Assembly: GCA_030142905.1 (NCBI GenBank)
Contig: JASJOG010000212.1
Location: 124,001-188,000, forward strand
Length of the DNA stretch: 64,000 nucleotides
Direction of reading: 5' to 3'
Source: Heliopora coerulea
Lineage: Eukaryota > Cnidaria > Anthozoa > Scleralcyonacea > Helioporidae
The notes under the pieces were generated by a model. The model did no database searches, was not told the DNA's origin, and saw only the letters and a list, made by a program, of their open reading frames with translations. The position numbers and the translations under genes were made by a program. Below, one piece after another: positions 12,202 through 30,300 of this stretch (position 1 is the stretch's first letter; each line of letters starts with the position of its first letter).

Positions 12202-15200
12202 TCATAAATCTTTAGATTTATCTCTTGCAGCATCCTCAAATACCTAAAAAAATTGTTTAGCAATGAGCTTAGTTTCTGTCAAGTCACTTTAATCAAGTTT
12301 AATTTGAAATCAAGTTCAGTTGCCAGTAAATGAGTCTAGGCTTGAATGAAGTCACATAACTTTTTGTACAAGTCAACTCAGCTAATGTTGCATCTAGTGT
12401 ATAGACTTGAGTCATGTTATATCTTTACCTAAGACAAGTCTAGCTAGTGTCATTCCTTCAGGCATGAAGTTATTGCCGAGTCCATCCTCCAAATGCTGAG
12501 TCTTTATTTATTTCTGGAGCAATCAACTACAGTACCAGTAATTATTGACCTTTTCTGGATCAATCTTTGTGGCTGAATTTTTTTCATACATTCACCTCAT
12601 CAAAATTAAGAACCGAGTCTTACAGTTGCTGATTTAAGTTGAGTCTTTAATGCTATTTGGCTACTGATTCATGGAAAATTCAAGTAGAGTTCCCCCATAT
12701 GTGCAACTCAAGTCAGTCTCAAGTCACATTGGTGACTCGAGTCAATTCAACTCTGCTTAATTTTTGGCAATTTTGCCTTGAAAATAAAGGGAGAAATAAT
12801 GTTAAAACATGATTGAAGAGGCAATGGCCTCTACAAAATGCTTGGTTCCCTTTTGATCAGGTTCAATTATGCCTTTCCACCAAGCCTAAAGTAGCTCACC
12901 TCTAATAGATTTTTTGGTCCAATGTGTGTCTTCAAAAAAGCATCCTGGAAGCCACGTGCTTTTACTGAATCCAAGGGTGGTGTGTAGTTTTGAGGGCTGC
13001 TGTTAGCTAGTGGTGGAGTAAAACTGTTGAAATACAAGGAGAAATTATGTAAGTACTAATTAACTCATTAATGGACAGGGCTCATCCCCTTGAGGAGTAA
13101 AATCATCTGGCATTAGCCAAAGTAAGATTATAGAGTGTCCCCTCATCCCCTTTAATGGCTTAAATATAATTATGAAGTGTGCTTGAATGTTATATTTCAC
13201 AGGGAAAATATGAGACAAAGGAATTTGCATTTGTTAAATCATTGTAAGAGTTTTTCCTTTGATTAGTAATACAGAAAAGGCAGTTGAAAACAGAACTGAA
13301 TTCTCTTTTTTTTTAAATCTATCACTACTAGAGGTCTCCCCTTGATGAGTGAAATGGTAAAGTAAGTCTTCAGTAAGGAAAAGGTTAAGAAGACAGTCTT
13401 TAACCTTCTTCTCTGTATTTAGAAAGTAGAACTATTAAAAATTCTTTCATGTTTTCCAATGAGTACATATCTTAAGGGAAGGTTGAGATCAAAACTCACC
13501 AAATTATTATTCATGCAATCTCTTTTTCTGCAATTTGTGAATATTACTATTAATACTGTATGTCAATAATGTCATTAATTTGGTTATAACTAGCAAGGAT
13601 GTCAAAATCATGGTATAGTCTCACTTTAAGTATTTGAACTGACTTCCCAAACAAAGCAATTTGTCTCAATGTTCAATTGAGCAATTTCCTTATCTCATTA
13701 CTTACCTCCCACTCTTGTTGATGTCAAGCCATGGGGAATGTGTTGGCATACAAGTTTGAAGAGCAGAATTTCTGTTTGGTGAGATATCAAGTGAATCATC
13801 ACTAGAAAATAACAGTACAGGCAATAAATGTGTAAGGTATTCAAGACCTTTTACAGGAAATCAAGAATTTAATCTCTCAAAGTTTTGCAGAAGTTTTGGT
13901 GTGATATTAGTATGGTTGCATCAAGCACAGCAGGCACTGTCAGGTTGCTAATGTACACATCTAATGGTTATTATGCAGCTGGAAGTCATTATCAAGTCAT
14001 GGTTACAGTACTTGCATCATGTGGTAATCCATGTGATTGGTTATTGAACCTTGTAAATGTGATCCCTGATAGATTGTTACCTTGGCCATTGTATCCTTGA
14101 GATATTTCTTGGAGAACTGCTCTTCAGTGAAAAACTTTCATCTGCAGAACTAGTCAATGAGCTTGACTTAAACACACTGTCTATAATGTAAGGCAAAAGG
14201 TGAGCAAAAACTCTCAACACTAGATTTGCCAAATAATTGTACAAAACACATTGAGAATGTGAGAACATTTGTAGTAATAAAATTTTATGGCAGGATATTA
14301 CATGTTCATTGGAGTTTCTTTAGTGCTGTGCAATTAATAGTATTGCTGAGATATTTACATGTAATACTAACAACAAAAAAAAGGAAGTTTTCTATAAATT
14401 TATCAATCAAATAATCACAACATTTTGGAGGCCATACTATCGTCAGGTAAATTATGATAGTTTAAAGACTAATGGTCATTAACATGCTCATGTACATTAG
14501 ATCACAACAATGTACTCAGATGATGCCTAAAGTTTGTGGAATTCCAGGTTTGATCTGTATGGAATTCCTAATATTCAGCAAATACAGAGTAATATTGACA
14601 TTAACATTGGTATTAGCATGTCATTGCTTCCAGCAATAATGATCACATTGGATTAATGTTTTCAAACCATAAAAATCTAGTTCCCAATCAAGTTTTTCAA
14701 ACCATATAAATCTAGTTCCCAGTCAAGTCTAATTGCATTTCCTTCTTGAATCATTTAGACCCTTTAGTTACTTCTGATAACCATCATAATAGAATTAACA
14801 TTGAGATTTTTTGAGCCAAACATTGATGTTTACCTTCTGATGAAAGACTTGAGTCCAAACTAGGTTCATTGAACAGTTCTTGACTTGACAAACTTGATTG
14901 TTTTGATGCTAAATGTGAAAAACAAGACTTACATGTAAACTTGTGTCTCAAACTAATAAAATGTCATTCAAATCAAAACTGAACCAAGCAAACTTACCAT
15001 TAAAAAGTTTCAGAGGTCTTATAACAAAGATTTGCCATAACCAGAAGAGAAGGAAAGAAAATGGGAATAACACTCTTTTCACATTGTGGCACTGTACAAA
15101 AGACCATGAGAAATAATTTGACATTGACTTATTTTAATTTGATAGGTGTGTTAAATGAAGGTCTGACAGGCTTTGAGGCAACTTACTGTGGTTAACATTA

Positions 15201-18200
15201 CCAAGTGCTAAAGTTTGTCCAATAGTCATCATGGTAACTTACCAAAGAGTTCAGAAACTTTAGTCGTTTCCTTCTATTGTTAGCCTAGAAAAGTAGGAAA
15301 TGGAGCAATGGTTGGAATTTCATAATCTGAAAGAAAAAAATTGTTATATGTGTACTGTAATAGTATATGTATGCTGGTTGCCAATAGCATACACTGGAAA
15401 CCAGTGCAAGATAGGAAACACAAACCTTTCATCAGGGAAGGTGCAATGGATGTGTTTGCATTCCCAATGTCCCTTCCAGGTCAGCTCAACACTTCCAATT
15501 ACTTGATATTTAAATTAAATAACAAGGTATTGGAATGAAGGAAAATGAATTTCTTAGAATCTTTGGTAATGCTTTAGCTTTCAAACTCTTAATACATACT
15601 AGCACTAAGAGCTTTCCCCCATCTTATTAATGTCCATGATGCAGCCCCTAAGGTATAGTCCTATCATTGCACATATGCCAAATAAAATATCTATTAATAA
15701 TATATAAAAAATAATATATATTATACAATACCTTGACAACACCTGGTTCTCTCAAAATTTCATCAACAGTAGGTCTATGCAATTTAATCACAGATAAAAG
15801 TCAAGTGCTGTAGCAATGATTTTAAGTCTTTACAGACCACAAAAGATATCACATTACATATGTGGTGATGTTAATTTTCAACTGTAAAACTGTTTTTTTG
15901 TTATCTGTCAAGTCAAAGTACTTTAAAAGAATGAGATTTAATTTACCTATTTTGTGGTAAAGGATCCATCAATCTTCTGATCAGGGATGACAACTCTGGT
16001 GACAGACCTTTAGAAACACAATTATATACAGAAAGTGGGCATATGGAAATGACAGAATCAACTCACAGGTAAATCAAAAGTAAGTCTAGCTATAGTATTT
16101 CAGTTATATAATTTATTTAAATGTTGGTATAGAGTGGAAACCAATCAGGTTTAATATTTAATTTTTAGTTCATTCTCATTTTAAAGTTTGCACCTTGTAA
16201 AAATGCTCTGGGAATTTGTCGATGTCTTAGCTGTTGCCAAGTATCTCCTCCTCTTGGTAAATCCATATCACATGCAACTTCTAGTAAACTAATCCCTAAA
16301 CTAAATGGAATGAATTGCACAAAATGTTAGAAATTTACAGGTTTGGGCACAAATGCCAGAATTAGGCTGATTAAAAGGTTACATGGCAAACAATATTAGG
16401 AAAAACAAAAATTTCACCTGAATATGTCAGCTGCTTTTGAGAACTTTCCTTCCAAGAGCTCTGGGGCCAAATATTTAGGATCTCCTTCTTGTGCTTCTCT
16501 GAAGTTTTTCTGACAAAAATTAAAACATGGCAATTTGACTAACATTTGACTTCAAGCATAGCTGAGATTGATATCACAGAAGCAATACTGTAGCAATAGT
16601 AATAGCAGAAGTTGTAGTAGTGACTGATTTTTTGAGGAAAATTAATCTAGTGTTGCTCCAAATACTACTTTCTTGTTTATCAGAAGCTAAACGATATCTA
16701 ATCAACTGTTCTATGGCCTTTGCTCAAAACATATTAGGTTTACATGATATCCAAACACAAAAGTTATTTCTCACTCTAGAGATATCCAGGACTAATCCAA
16801 AATCAGCAATTTTATATAATCCATCCAGGCCAATCAATACATTGGCTGGTTTTATGTCCATGTGAATCATCTGGTTATCATGGAGATGTTTTAGACCCTG
16901 TAGGAAAAAAGAACACTTGGCATCTGCAACAATACAATTATGATGCTTATCACATGGCTGTGGCAGCAAGTGATCTGAATACAGAAATCGTACAGTTTGA
17001 TTGGTTCATAAGTAGTCAGATATTTCCCAAATTACCCACTCAGGGGGAAATTTTAAACACCCTTACTTACATTCAGTTGAATAAAAAATATAAAACCTTT
17101 ACATAATATTAAGTGAAAGTGTATTATCAATGATTAAAATATAAAAAGTAACCATGCAGAGTGAAGCCTCGAATATTGGAAATGTCATATAGAAATCTGC
17201 CTTGATCAGATAATAATCTTATTGATGGTCAAATTCAGAGATTCACGATTGGTGACCTGCAGACTTGAATCTGCCCCTAAGCTGCTCAACTCCAACCCTT
17301 GTGGTCAGGCTTTTACAATCCTTTTCAATTATTTTTCAAACTTGATGAAAGCCATTGTTAGAAAGTCAAAAACACCAAGATGTTAACAAAAATAGAATCA
17401 TAGCAGTTATATTTTGTAATAAACATAAGAATGTACAATAAATTTATATTCACATGCAGTACCTGAGTAAGATCAACCAAAATTTCCCAGACTATTTTTT
17501 CATCAATATTATTGTTTTTTTCACAAAAGTCAGTCAAACTAAAAAGACAAATTATTGTATTTGTCAGCAGAAAAACAAATAAAACAATTCATAGCAAAAA
17601 GCAGTAATTATACATTGAAAATAAAATTTAATAAAAAAACCCCACTCTGTCACTTCTTACCTCATATCACACAGTTCTGTCTGAATATAAAGCTGTTGCC
17701 TATAAACATTATACATAAAAATGAGAATATGACCAGGAAAATCCATATTTATATAACATATCATAGAAAATAAAATTCATGCTAAATAAAAAAACTACAG
17801 AAAACAACACAAAAGATGCTACGTACCTTTCCTCCCATGCCTGTATAAGTTTCACACAGTTTGGATGAAATCGAAGTCGTTCATGTTTCTTAACTTCATC
17901 TAGTCTCTGCTGCCTTTAAAAAAAATAGATATACAGTGTATTACCACAACATTTAGTGTTAATAATGCCTTTAAAAAACAAATGAATTGCCACAGCTTTT
18001 AGTAATTAGAATACAAACATATTGATAAGGAGAGATATCATACTATATTGCTCTAGGGTTCATACCTGTCAAATTCACCTCTAAATCTTACTCTTGACTT
18101 TTTCACAGCATACATACAACCATCATCCTTGCTTTGTACTCTGAAAACCTAAAGAGTTATTGAAATGACCCCAAAATTATTAACAACATAAAAATTCATT

Positions 18201-19758
18201 TTTAAACTAGAAACATTGAAACTAAATCCTGCTTTTAGCAGCCAGTGCCACAAGGTGATGGTTTGATCCATCTTGTTGTGACAAATCTGTATTGAGCTGT
18301 TTGCATTACCAAGCTTGTTTGAACTGGTCACATGGTAACTGTTATCAACAAGCCTGTGGCAGAATTACAGTAGTTTCAACCAACACATATTATTCACAAC
18401 CTTGAGGCAGCTACATGGAATAACAACATTGTAATAACTTTGGTACGAAACCCGTTGCAAGTGAGCAGCAAATATTTAGCAAGTCTGCAGTGACAGCATC
18501 TTGTCAGAAGCCACTGAGATCTCTAGTACTGTAGGTAGTTAATTAAAACCACAAAATATAGCTTCTTCACTTACTTCTCCAAAAGAGCCCTGTCCAAGTT
18601 TTCCGACTATTTCAAAACACTGTTTGAAACAATGAAAAAACAACATCAGCAAGATATTGCACACCAATAGAAACTTAAATATGAAAAGTCTTTTATGGAT
18701 GGTGAATACACTATAAGTAAAGGTCATTAGTGCTGCCAGGGGCCTTCCCTGCATATCAGATTGACTTTTTTTTTTATTAATTTTAATTGTATCTAACTCC
18801 CCCATTAATTTAATAAGGAATGCCTCTCCTATTTGACAGTCAATGGAACTTAGCCAGTCCAAACCATCTTGTGATAAAAATGTTGTCTGGCTATATTCTT
18901 GCTCTATATGAACAGCCAAATTTGAGTGACTTAATGAAGCTTATAAATTTATCCAATGTTCTCATAAAATGCCTCTAGAGCTGGGCTTACAACGTCATGG
19001 TTGCCTTGGCAACACACCCCAACATAATCTGTTATGACTGTATAATTATCAATGCTTATTTGTTGTTATAATAATTCTAGGTTTAAGTTACTTTTGAAGA
19101 GATTTCACTCTTTATTTATGCATGTTCATTCAAGTCTAAACGTAAAAGTACATCTAAGAGCGATAAAACAACTAACCAGTTTAGAACTTGAGCTGAATAT
19201 TTGGTAAGAACAAAGAATAACTTAAACGAAGAACTCACTTCCGACCTAATCCCTTCAAAGGTGTTTTCTAATAAAACGTGTACTAAACATTTGGGTCATA
19301 CTGTATTATTATTTATATCATTTGTATGAACAAACCTGCTCAAAATATGAAGTGCGTGATCTGGAGTTATAATGTGGACTTTCTAGTACTATGATATCGT
19401 TAAGGAAGGCAAATAGTAAGCACTACACGATGTTATAACATGAACCGTAACAATCATATCATGAAATTTGTTTTCATGTCTACTGGTTACCAGGAATCTA
19501 TTTTTCAATTAAACGGTAAGAGAACACTCAGAAAAGGATACCATCGCTGTTCTCACTGAAGCTCACTCGCTGTGGTCCATCGGAATGACGTCTTGTGTGT
19601 TTAAAAACCCTGCTAACCGGTGGAGCAGATTTCACAGGCGGCCTTGGGGGTTGTATGAATTCCTCCAGACGGCTTTTCACTTTCGCACTTTTGTGGCTAA
19701 ATACTGCTTCGTTAACAAACACTGGCGTTGGGATTGGGCTCTTTAAGCTTGCACTCAT
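12202..19758 (-). CDS. PKMYT1: Membrane-associated Cdc2-inhibitory kinase Myt1 (PKMYT1)
   Basis: Nineteen exons: 19542-19758, 19336-19382, 18575-18619, 18066-18148, 17827-17913, 17661-17699, 17463-17538, 16775-16897, 16418-16509, 16194-16300, 15947-16007, 15732-15774, 15243-15284, 14998-15091, 14834-14908, 14081-14180, 13706-13801, 12900-13023, 12202-12243. Every phase agrees; the total is 530 aa (human 499). Kinase motifs in order: glycine loop [11 protein letters not shown], lysine in [10 protein letters not shown], catalytic [13 protein letters not shown] in IADFGLVLD, and [11 protein letters not shown] hydrophobic segment ([17 protein letters not shown]) after the kinase matches the membrane anchor that places Myt1 on ER/Golgi membranes. 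A Ser/Pro-rich tail follows, ending with PKNLLEVFEDA. Myt1 phosphorylates Thr14/Tyr15 of CDK1 to block mitotic entry. The catalytic loop has Met where vertebrate Myt1 has Leu. One exon is only 39 nt long. Confidence 0.93.
12270..12770. repeat. Degenerate AAGTCA/GAGTC-rich tract in PKMYT1 intron
   Basis: The last PKMYT1 intron is strewn with variants of TCAAGTCA, GAGTC and GACTC (for example near 12280, 12312, 12370, 12720 and 12740). It looks like a decayed short-period tandem array. No open frame. Confidence 0.4.
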
Positions 19759-22130
19759 TTCTTCTGTTATTTTAGCTCAACAAACAAGCAATATTTTTGG
19801 TTTATCTAAAGAAGAATACAAGGTCTTTTACACCATGACGCTATTATCGTCTAGTCATCTCCTCAAAATTTGGCGCCAAACCTCGTTTCCACGTCCAACT
19901 CATTTCCGCCTCGTGATTTTCTCGAGACAATATGTGCGAAGCTACTACCGGATTAAGTCCCCTTCGGTTCCTGAACCTACGGTCTTTTCATTCTCATTCC
20001 ATATACCATCTATTATTCTCTCCGAAAGAGAATGGAATCAAGTTTAAGTTGAGACAAGAAACGAGTGTAATGATATAACAACGAAAAACGAAATTCATTT
20101 GGGTTTAGATGATGTAGTCCGTTTAGATTTCTTGAACAAAGAAGTTCGTTTAGATTGAGACGACCAAACGAGCTCTGACGTTTGAACAAGTTAAGATGTG
20201 ATATTATTCTGAAGAACTGATTCTTTGGAGTTTACCAGTCAAACATGCATCAAAACATTATGATTAGAACAACAGAGCCCAAATATCACGTAGTTTGAAA
20301 TAAGCAATTTACATGTGAAACTAAAAGTTGTTTCCACCAGGAGTATTTTATCACGTTTTTATCCTCCAGGAATTGACTTGAGTTTCAAATTATTGCTGAT
20401 TTTATGAAAACAAAGGAGAATATCACATTACGTCTTTTACCATTATAACTTTTCATCCAATAGCACCTTTACAATTTTTTATTACAATACACGGTAACTA
20501 ATTACAATACTTTCCGATGCTGACAGCATGTTGCTATCTCCTAAAATACTGATAAACATCTTATAGATCTGATACATCTGATAAACATCCCACAATCTAC
20601 AACTATTTTTATATTAAGAAATTCACATCAGAAAGGACATTATGCGGCCTTGTTCCAATTCAAAAACCTATGAAACAATTTTAAAGGCAAAAATGCCAAA
20701 AAAGTGTTCAACTTACTATTCAAATCCCTTGTATCAGGACAATTCCTGGAAACGAAAACATTCCTTGAAAATGTTCGTTTAATAATTTTAACTTTCAACT
20801 TGTACGACGTTTTTCTCTTAAATTTTGGTGAATGTATTCGACGACACGACATCCAAAACCACTGTCCTTACTGCTGAAAACTTGCCAAGCAATACACTGC
20901 TTCCCGAGAATTATGGTAGAAATTGTCATGACGTTTAACAATGGGAGTAGAAATGGACGTTATGACACGTAAGGTACTATTTTTGTTGATTGTTATCACA
21001 ATGTAGCCATTGTTTCTCTCAAACTTGCTAAATAATAGAGCAGTTTTTAGAACAGCTAAAGCGCAATTCGTCAGAAGAAAAGCGAGCAAGAACGACTGCT
21101 TGGCTCATGTCGCAAGAGCTCAAATTACCATGGTACCTAAAAAACTATCACCAGGAAATCTAGTTAACGTCCATTTCTCTCTATCAGCCAACCTTCGTAA
21201 AACAGGTTTATTGACGTTACTCCGTCTGTAGTTCTAATTAAGTGTTTATGGTACATGCTTTTCATGAAAATGTACATTTGCCCGAGATGTGAGCAATACT
21301 CTTTCCATAATACCACAGTTAATAAATACCGCACATTTTTACATGTAAAGTTTGTCGCAAGGTTAAGGGATATATCAGGTTTGTCGCATGAAAGATTACG
21401 AAATCGAAATAGTCGGGCACGAAAGGGAAGGAGGGTCATGTAGAAATGAAAATGTAAAGCAGAGAGCACCAAAGATGGACTGGAATAACGAAGGAAGGCC
21501 AAATTTATGCTGTTCTTGATATCAGGCCTTGGAAAAACCTGAAAAACAAATCAACGTTGTTTTGATAACTGACAACATTTGTTGGATAAGTTTATGTAAA
21601 GTTAGTGATTAATAGTAATTGTTAATAGTACTAGGCGTAGTGACAATCTAAAATCGGACTCGGGTTACACTGACAATGCGTGTAATTAGATCAGGGTGTA
21701 AATTCGTGTTGAAAGGAGTGTGACAAAAAAGGTTTTTTTTGGGCTTGTCTGACGGAGCAAACATCGTGTAGTACGAACAAGTTGAGAATTAGATGGTTTT
21801 AAAAAGGATAGATACAGTCCCATCGATTGCGCTCTAAGTAAATCGGGAACCAGAGCAGAATCATGGAGAGTTCTGCGACAACATTAATCACTTACGGTTT
21901 TCAGTTTGATGTCAAAAACAAAAGGTGCATCCACAAAAGGAGAGATAATTATGGAAGTCTGGAGTGGGGGAATACAGCCTTAAGCCTGTTTTTATGAGAT
22001 CAATAGCTGTCGTAAGTATAGCAAGTGGTCACAGAGATGAAGTAAGGCATCTGTCTCGGAAACCGCTCAAGACAGCTGGCGACCGCTGAAGAGAATACCC
22101 CAATGGGATACTGCGAAGACAATGTTAATG
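19759..22130. other. Intergenic region upstream of PKMYT1
   Basis: Lies between the PKMYT1 start and the repeat at the YIPF3 3' end. It should hold the PKMYT1 promoter on its left side. Several short open frames occur on both strands (20640-20852, 20868-21089, 21255-21443). The last contains one CPRC pair but no complete zinc finger. I recognise no gene or transposon protein. Confidence 0.45.
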
Positions 22131-22132
22131 AA

Positions 22133-22333
22133 GGTAAAAAGTTCAAAGGTTGGTAACTGCCGTGATTCATCGCAAAGAATTCCATCGTTTCAAGCAAAGG
22201 CCATTCGTTAGAGAAAGAAGTGTGTTCTGGAAAAACGAACACGTTTTTTCCCCTTGACGATGGGCCTTTGCTCGAAACGTTGGAATTCTTTGTGATCAGT
22301 CACGGCAGTTACCAACTTTTGAACTTTTTACCA
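22133..22333. repeat. Foldback (inverted) repeat just 3' of YIPF3
   Basis: Left arm 22133-22202 and right arm about 22263-22333 are inverted copies of each other over about 70 nt with a handful of mismatches. Both contain, in opposite orientation, the words GTTGGTAACTGCCGTGA and CAAAGAATTCCA. A spacer of about 60 nt separates them. The right arm ends 32 bp beyond the YIPF3 stop codon, so the YIPF3 transcript probably carries the hairpin. It resembles a foldback MITE or solo terminal repeats. Confidence 0.85.
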
Positions 22334-22365
22334 TCTTTTTATAAGCCTAGCCTTTTATAGTTTCG

Positions 22366-26830
<4,465 letters not shown>

Positions 26831-27399
26831 CTTTGTTTTTTCTTGCCACGTAAACCTCGGACAGCGGTTGCTCTTCGAAGTATTTTAACAATTTAATTTG
26901 TTATGGTCTAATTCATTAATGAAATAAAATTTCTTCATGAAAAATAAGTAAATATCCTTACATATTTACTTCCTGTATGTCGATATCGCTTTATTATTAC
27001 ATATTCCTGATAACTGATATGAATACTGAATACAATTGGAAACGCTTTTTTCATCTCGTCAAACATTTTTAACGGGTGAAAATATTCGCTCCAACTGTGA
27101 AAAATTTCCCTAAATTCGTTGTTAGGAAACTAAGTAAAACTATTTAGTCATCGGCAGTTTATCACAACAGCTGTACTAGTCTCTTACGTTTTATTGTAAA
27201 TTTTACGTTTTATTGACGTAACTATAACGAAAAATTTGTTAAGAATTATTCTTTTATAATCCACGGACGATAAAGACAAAGGACGTTGGCCAGAGGAAGC
27301 GGTTGTCATGGCTCTATCGAGCAGAGATAAACAGTCCTTCAAGTTTAGGAATGACATACCATAGCGTTTTCAAACCTGTTCGCCTCTGTTTCTAATGCA
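26831..27399. promoter_or_regulatory. Shared intergenic promoter region, YIPF3 / ankyrin gene
   Basis: Only 569 bp separate the two divergent start codons, so this stretch must hold both promoters and 5' UTRs. No individual site can be named with confidence. Confidence 0.45.
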
Positions 27400-30300
27400 A
27401 TGACCCAAATGTCTGTCGAGGGTGCTAAACAACTATCGGATCTCCCTTTTACTGGTCCTGAGACTGCCCAAAGTTTCTTTTCCCGCTCGAATCATACAAC
27501 ATCAAGGACGACGAAAACCCAAGAGCACGACGAGTATTTCAACCAAGCAACAATCCTTCTCCACGAATCTTGCGAGAGCGGAGACACGAGAACTGTAGAA
27601 AGAGTTCTTTCTAGCGGGAAAGCTGACCTAAATGCTCTCATCGGTGGACACAGAGCATACAGAACTGCTCTGCACAAAGCCTCAGCCTATGGCCATACTA
27701 ATGTGGTGAAGCTGTTACTAAAGGTTTACCCAGTGATAAAATTCATTTCCATCTCTCTACAAAAGATTCTTCTGTAGCAATGGCCCAGACCACAATATCC
27801 TTCACTATATCTCTTTTCCACTGCCACACTCACATCCACCACCAATAAAACCCCCCATCACTTTTAGTTTTATTACCAAGCACATCATTAGTGCAACGCC
27901 TTTACCACCACCACTATTTTGTGCCTATAACTAGTACTTTTCCACCATAATCACAACCTTTATACCTCAACAACCACTAGTACCACCTCCATGTCCAATA
28001 CTGCTGCTTTGTACAACCAGGCTGAGCATAACTCATATCATCTGTGTAAATATCCACCACCATTACTACCCCTCTTATCTGTGTAGGTCTCCATCTTTAA
28101 AGTCTCATTACCTCTACCATAATTCTCCAGCTATGGGCTGTCAGTCACCACCTTTCTGCTTTTTGTTTGATACTTTTAATTTCTGTCATCTTGTCAGGCT
28201 GGTGCTAATGCAGACAGAACCAGTAACGTTCAGCGTACAGCCTTGCATGAAGCTTGTATGGGAGGCCACAAGGCAACTGTAATGGAGCTTGTACAGTATG
28301 TCACAGACCTGAACCTGGTGGACAACTATGGACAGACTGCTGCACATATTGCAGCATATCATGGTGAGACAGAATGCCTGAATGTACTTATTGACAGTGG
28401 ATGTGATTTCAACTGTGGAGACAAACAAACATGCACTCCTGCTCATCTGGCTGCAATGAAAAGCCATCCAGAGACATTACGGTAAGACTTGTCAAATCAT
28501 CAAGGTACCACACAACTATTATATTTTACAACTGTACAGATTAATGAAGGTGTTTGCCATGGCAAAGGAAAATAGTAACTAGTTCACATTCAATAATTTA
28601 AGTAGCTTAATGTAGCATCTAAGTACTAGATTATTACACCAAAGGCCTTAGGTTAAGCTGGAATGGCTCCTTTAACTGTTGCTCTTCATGTCACACCATT
28701 CACATCTACATGTATACTGATTAAGGATATCTAATTTTAAATCTAAAACCAATTTATGGTATAAGCAACATCTACAAGCATTTCAGCTGTCTGCTTACAG
28801 ATGTCTTTTAGACAATGATGTGGACATTTTGAAACCAGATGCACAAGGAAGGACTTCAGTTCACTATGCAGCTCTGTATGGAAGCACTGCTTGTTTGAAA
28901 GTTTTTAAGGAATACCATGTTAACCTGAAGATTACAGATCATTTTGGTGGCAGCCCTTTACATCTTGCATCAGCTGGAGGTCACATACAGTGTCTTAAAT
29001 TTCTTATTAAATCAGGACTTTCAATGGACATAAAGGACAGATCTGGGAAGACTGCTGCCCACTATGTAAGTTTGTATTAATGTTTGTAGCTATGGTTGCT
29101 TGGTTATTAAATTACTTTTTTTGAGGTTTAATATTTTTATTTTTGGGGGAAAAAGTGCTGACAGCAAGAAATGCCAAGTGTACAGCTGTACTGCATGATC
29201 TCAATATTCACTAAAATTGAACATTGCTGTATCCCACTCTTAGACCATAATTATGATGTGCAACATGACAGTACAAAATTCACCTTGTGAATTATGGAGT
29301 GAATCTTTTATCATCTAGGCAGCCCAAAAAGGATCTATTGAGTGTTTACACTGGATATTAGAACAAGGCCTTGATGCAAATATCATGGATGGTAAGACAG
29401 TTATAGCCTAGCAAAGTAAAAATTCAATAACAATTAATTTCTGTTTCCAAACCTGTGGATATGACTTACTAAGTATAATAGCTTGCTATATAGAAATTGC
29501 AACTATATCATATTTTTCACACAAAATGTATCATAAAAATGACCTTCAAACATTTCCCTTGTTGACTGGAATGTCTACTTAAAGCAATGTGTTGAGTAGA
29601 ATGCTGTCATTTGTATTCCTCAGATTCTGGCAATACTCCAGCACACTGTGCTGCATCTGGTCACATGGAAGCCATGAACTGTCTTTTCCTTCATAACTGT
29701 AACATGTTATTAACCAATAACAAGGGAGACACTCCAGAAAAAGTATCTAGGAAATATGGGCATTCAATGGCATATCAAAAAGTAGGTATGTGTACTCAAA
29801 TCAGAAAGTACCTACAGGTAATGAATTTTATGAAAAATTTAAGCAAACCATGGGTCAGCTGCATAAAAGGTGATTTATGTTCATGATATATTGGTGCTTA
29901 TTATTATTAATATTAGCAAAGTAGGATCTGTGTGTGAGAATTTTAGTTGCATTAATTTTTATCACATACAAATTATTGATTTGTATGTAACAGAGTTGTA
30001 TACAAACCTGGCCATGGTCAAGCTGTGAGTTTGTTAAGCTATTTCAGTGAATTATACTCTGACGTACCCTAATTTACAGTGACACTCTGAGTCTGTTCTG
30101 GCTTCAAAATACAAGACTGAATCTTGATTCCCCTATTCTCCTCAAATTACTATTTTCTTTTTATTACTATAACTTGAAAGATCTGATTCAGCACTTCAGT
30201 GGTCTTATGTTTTCAAAGGTCATACATAACAGCTGATCAATGAACTATGCCAAAAATTTCCCAACCACTAGTGAATAATATGCATGCAAAAGCAAAGTTC

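Noticed and set aside
13801..14834. Apparent frameshift in the PKMYT1 tail between exons 14834-14908 and 13706-13801
   Set aside because: A missed exon at 14081-14180 (Ser-rich, acceptor TATAG at 14181-14185 and donor GTAAC at 14076-14080) restores phase, so the gene is intact.
21255..21443. Zinc-finger gene suggested by a CPRC pair
   Set aside because: No following His pair at proper spacing and no neighbouring finger; a chance frame is likelier.
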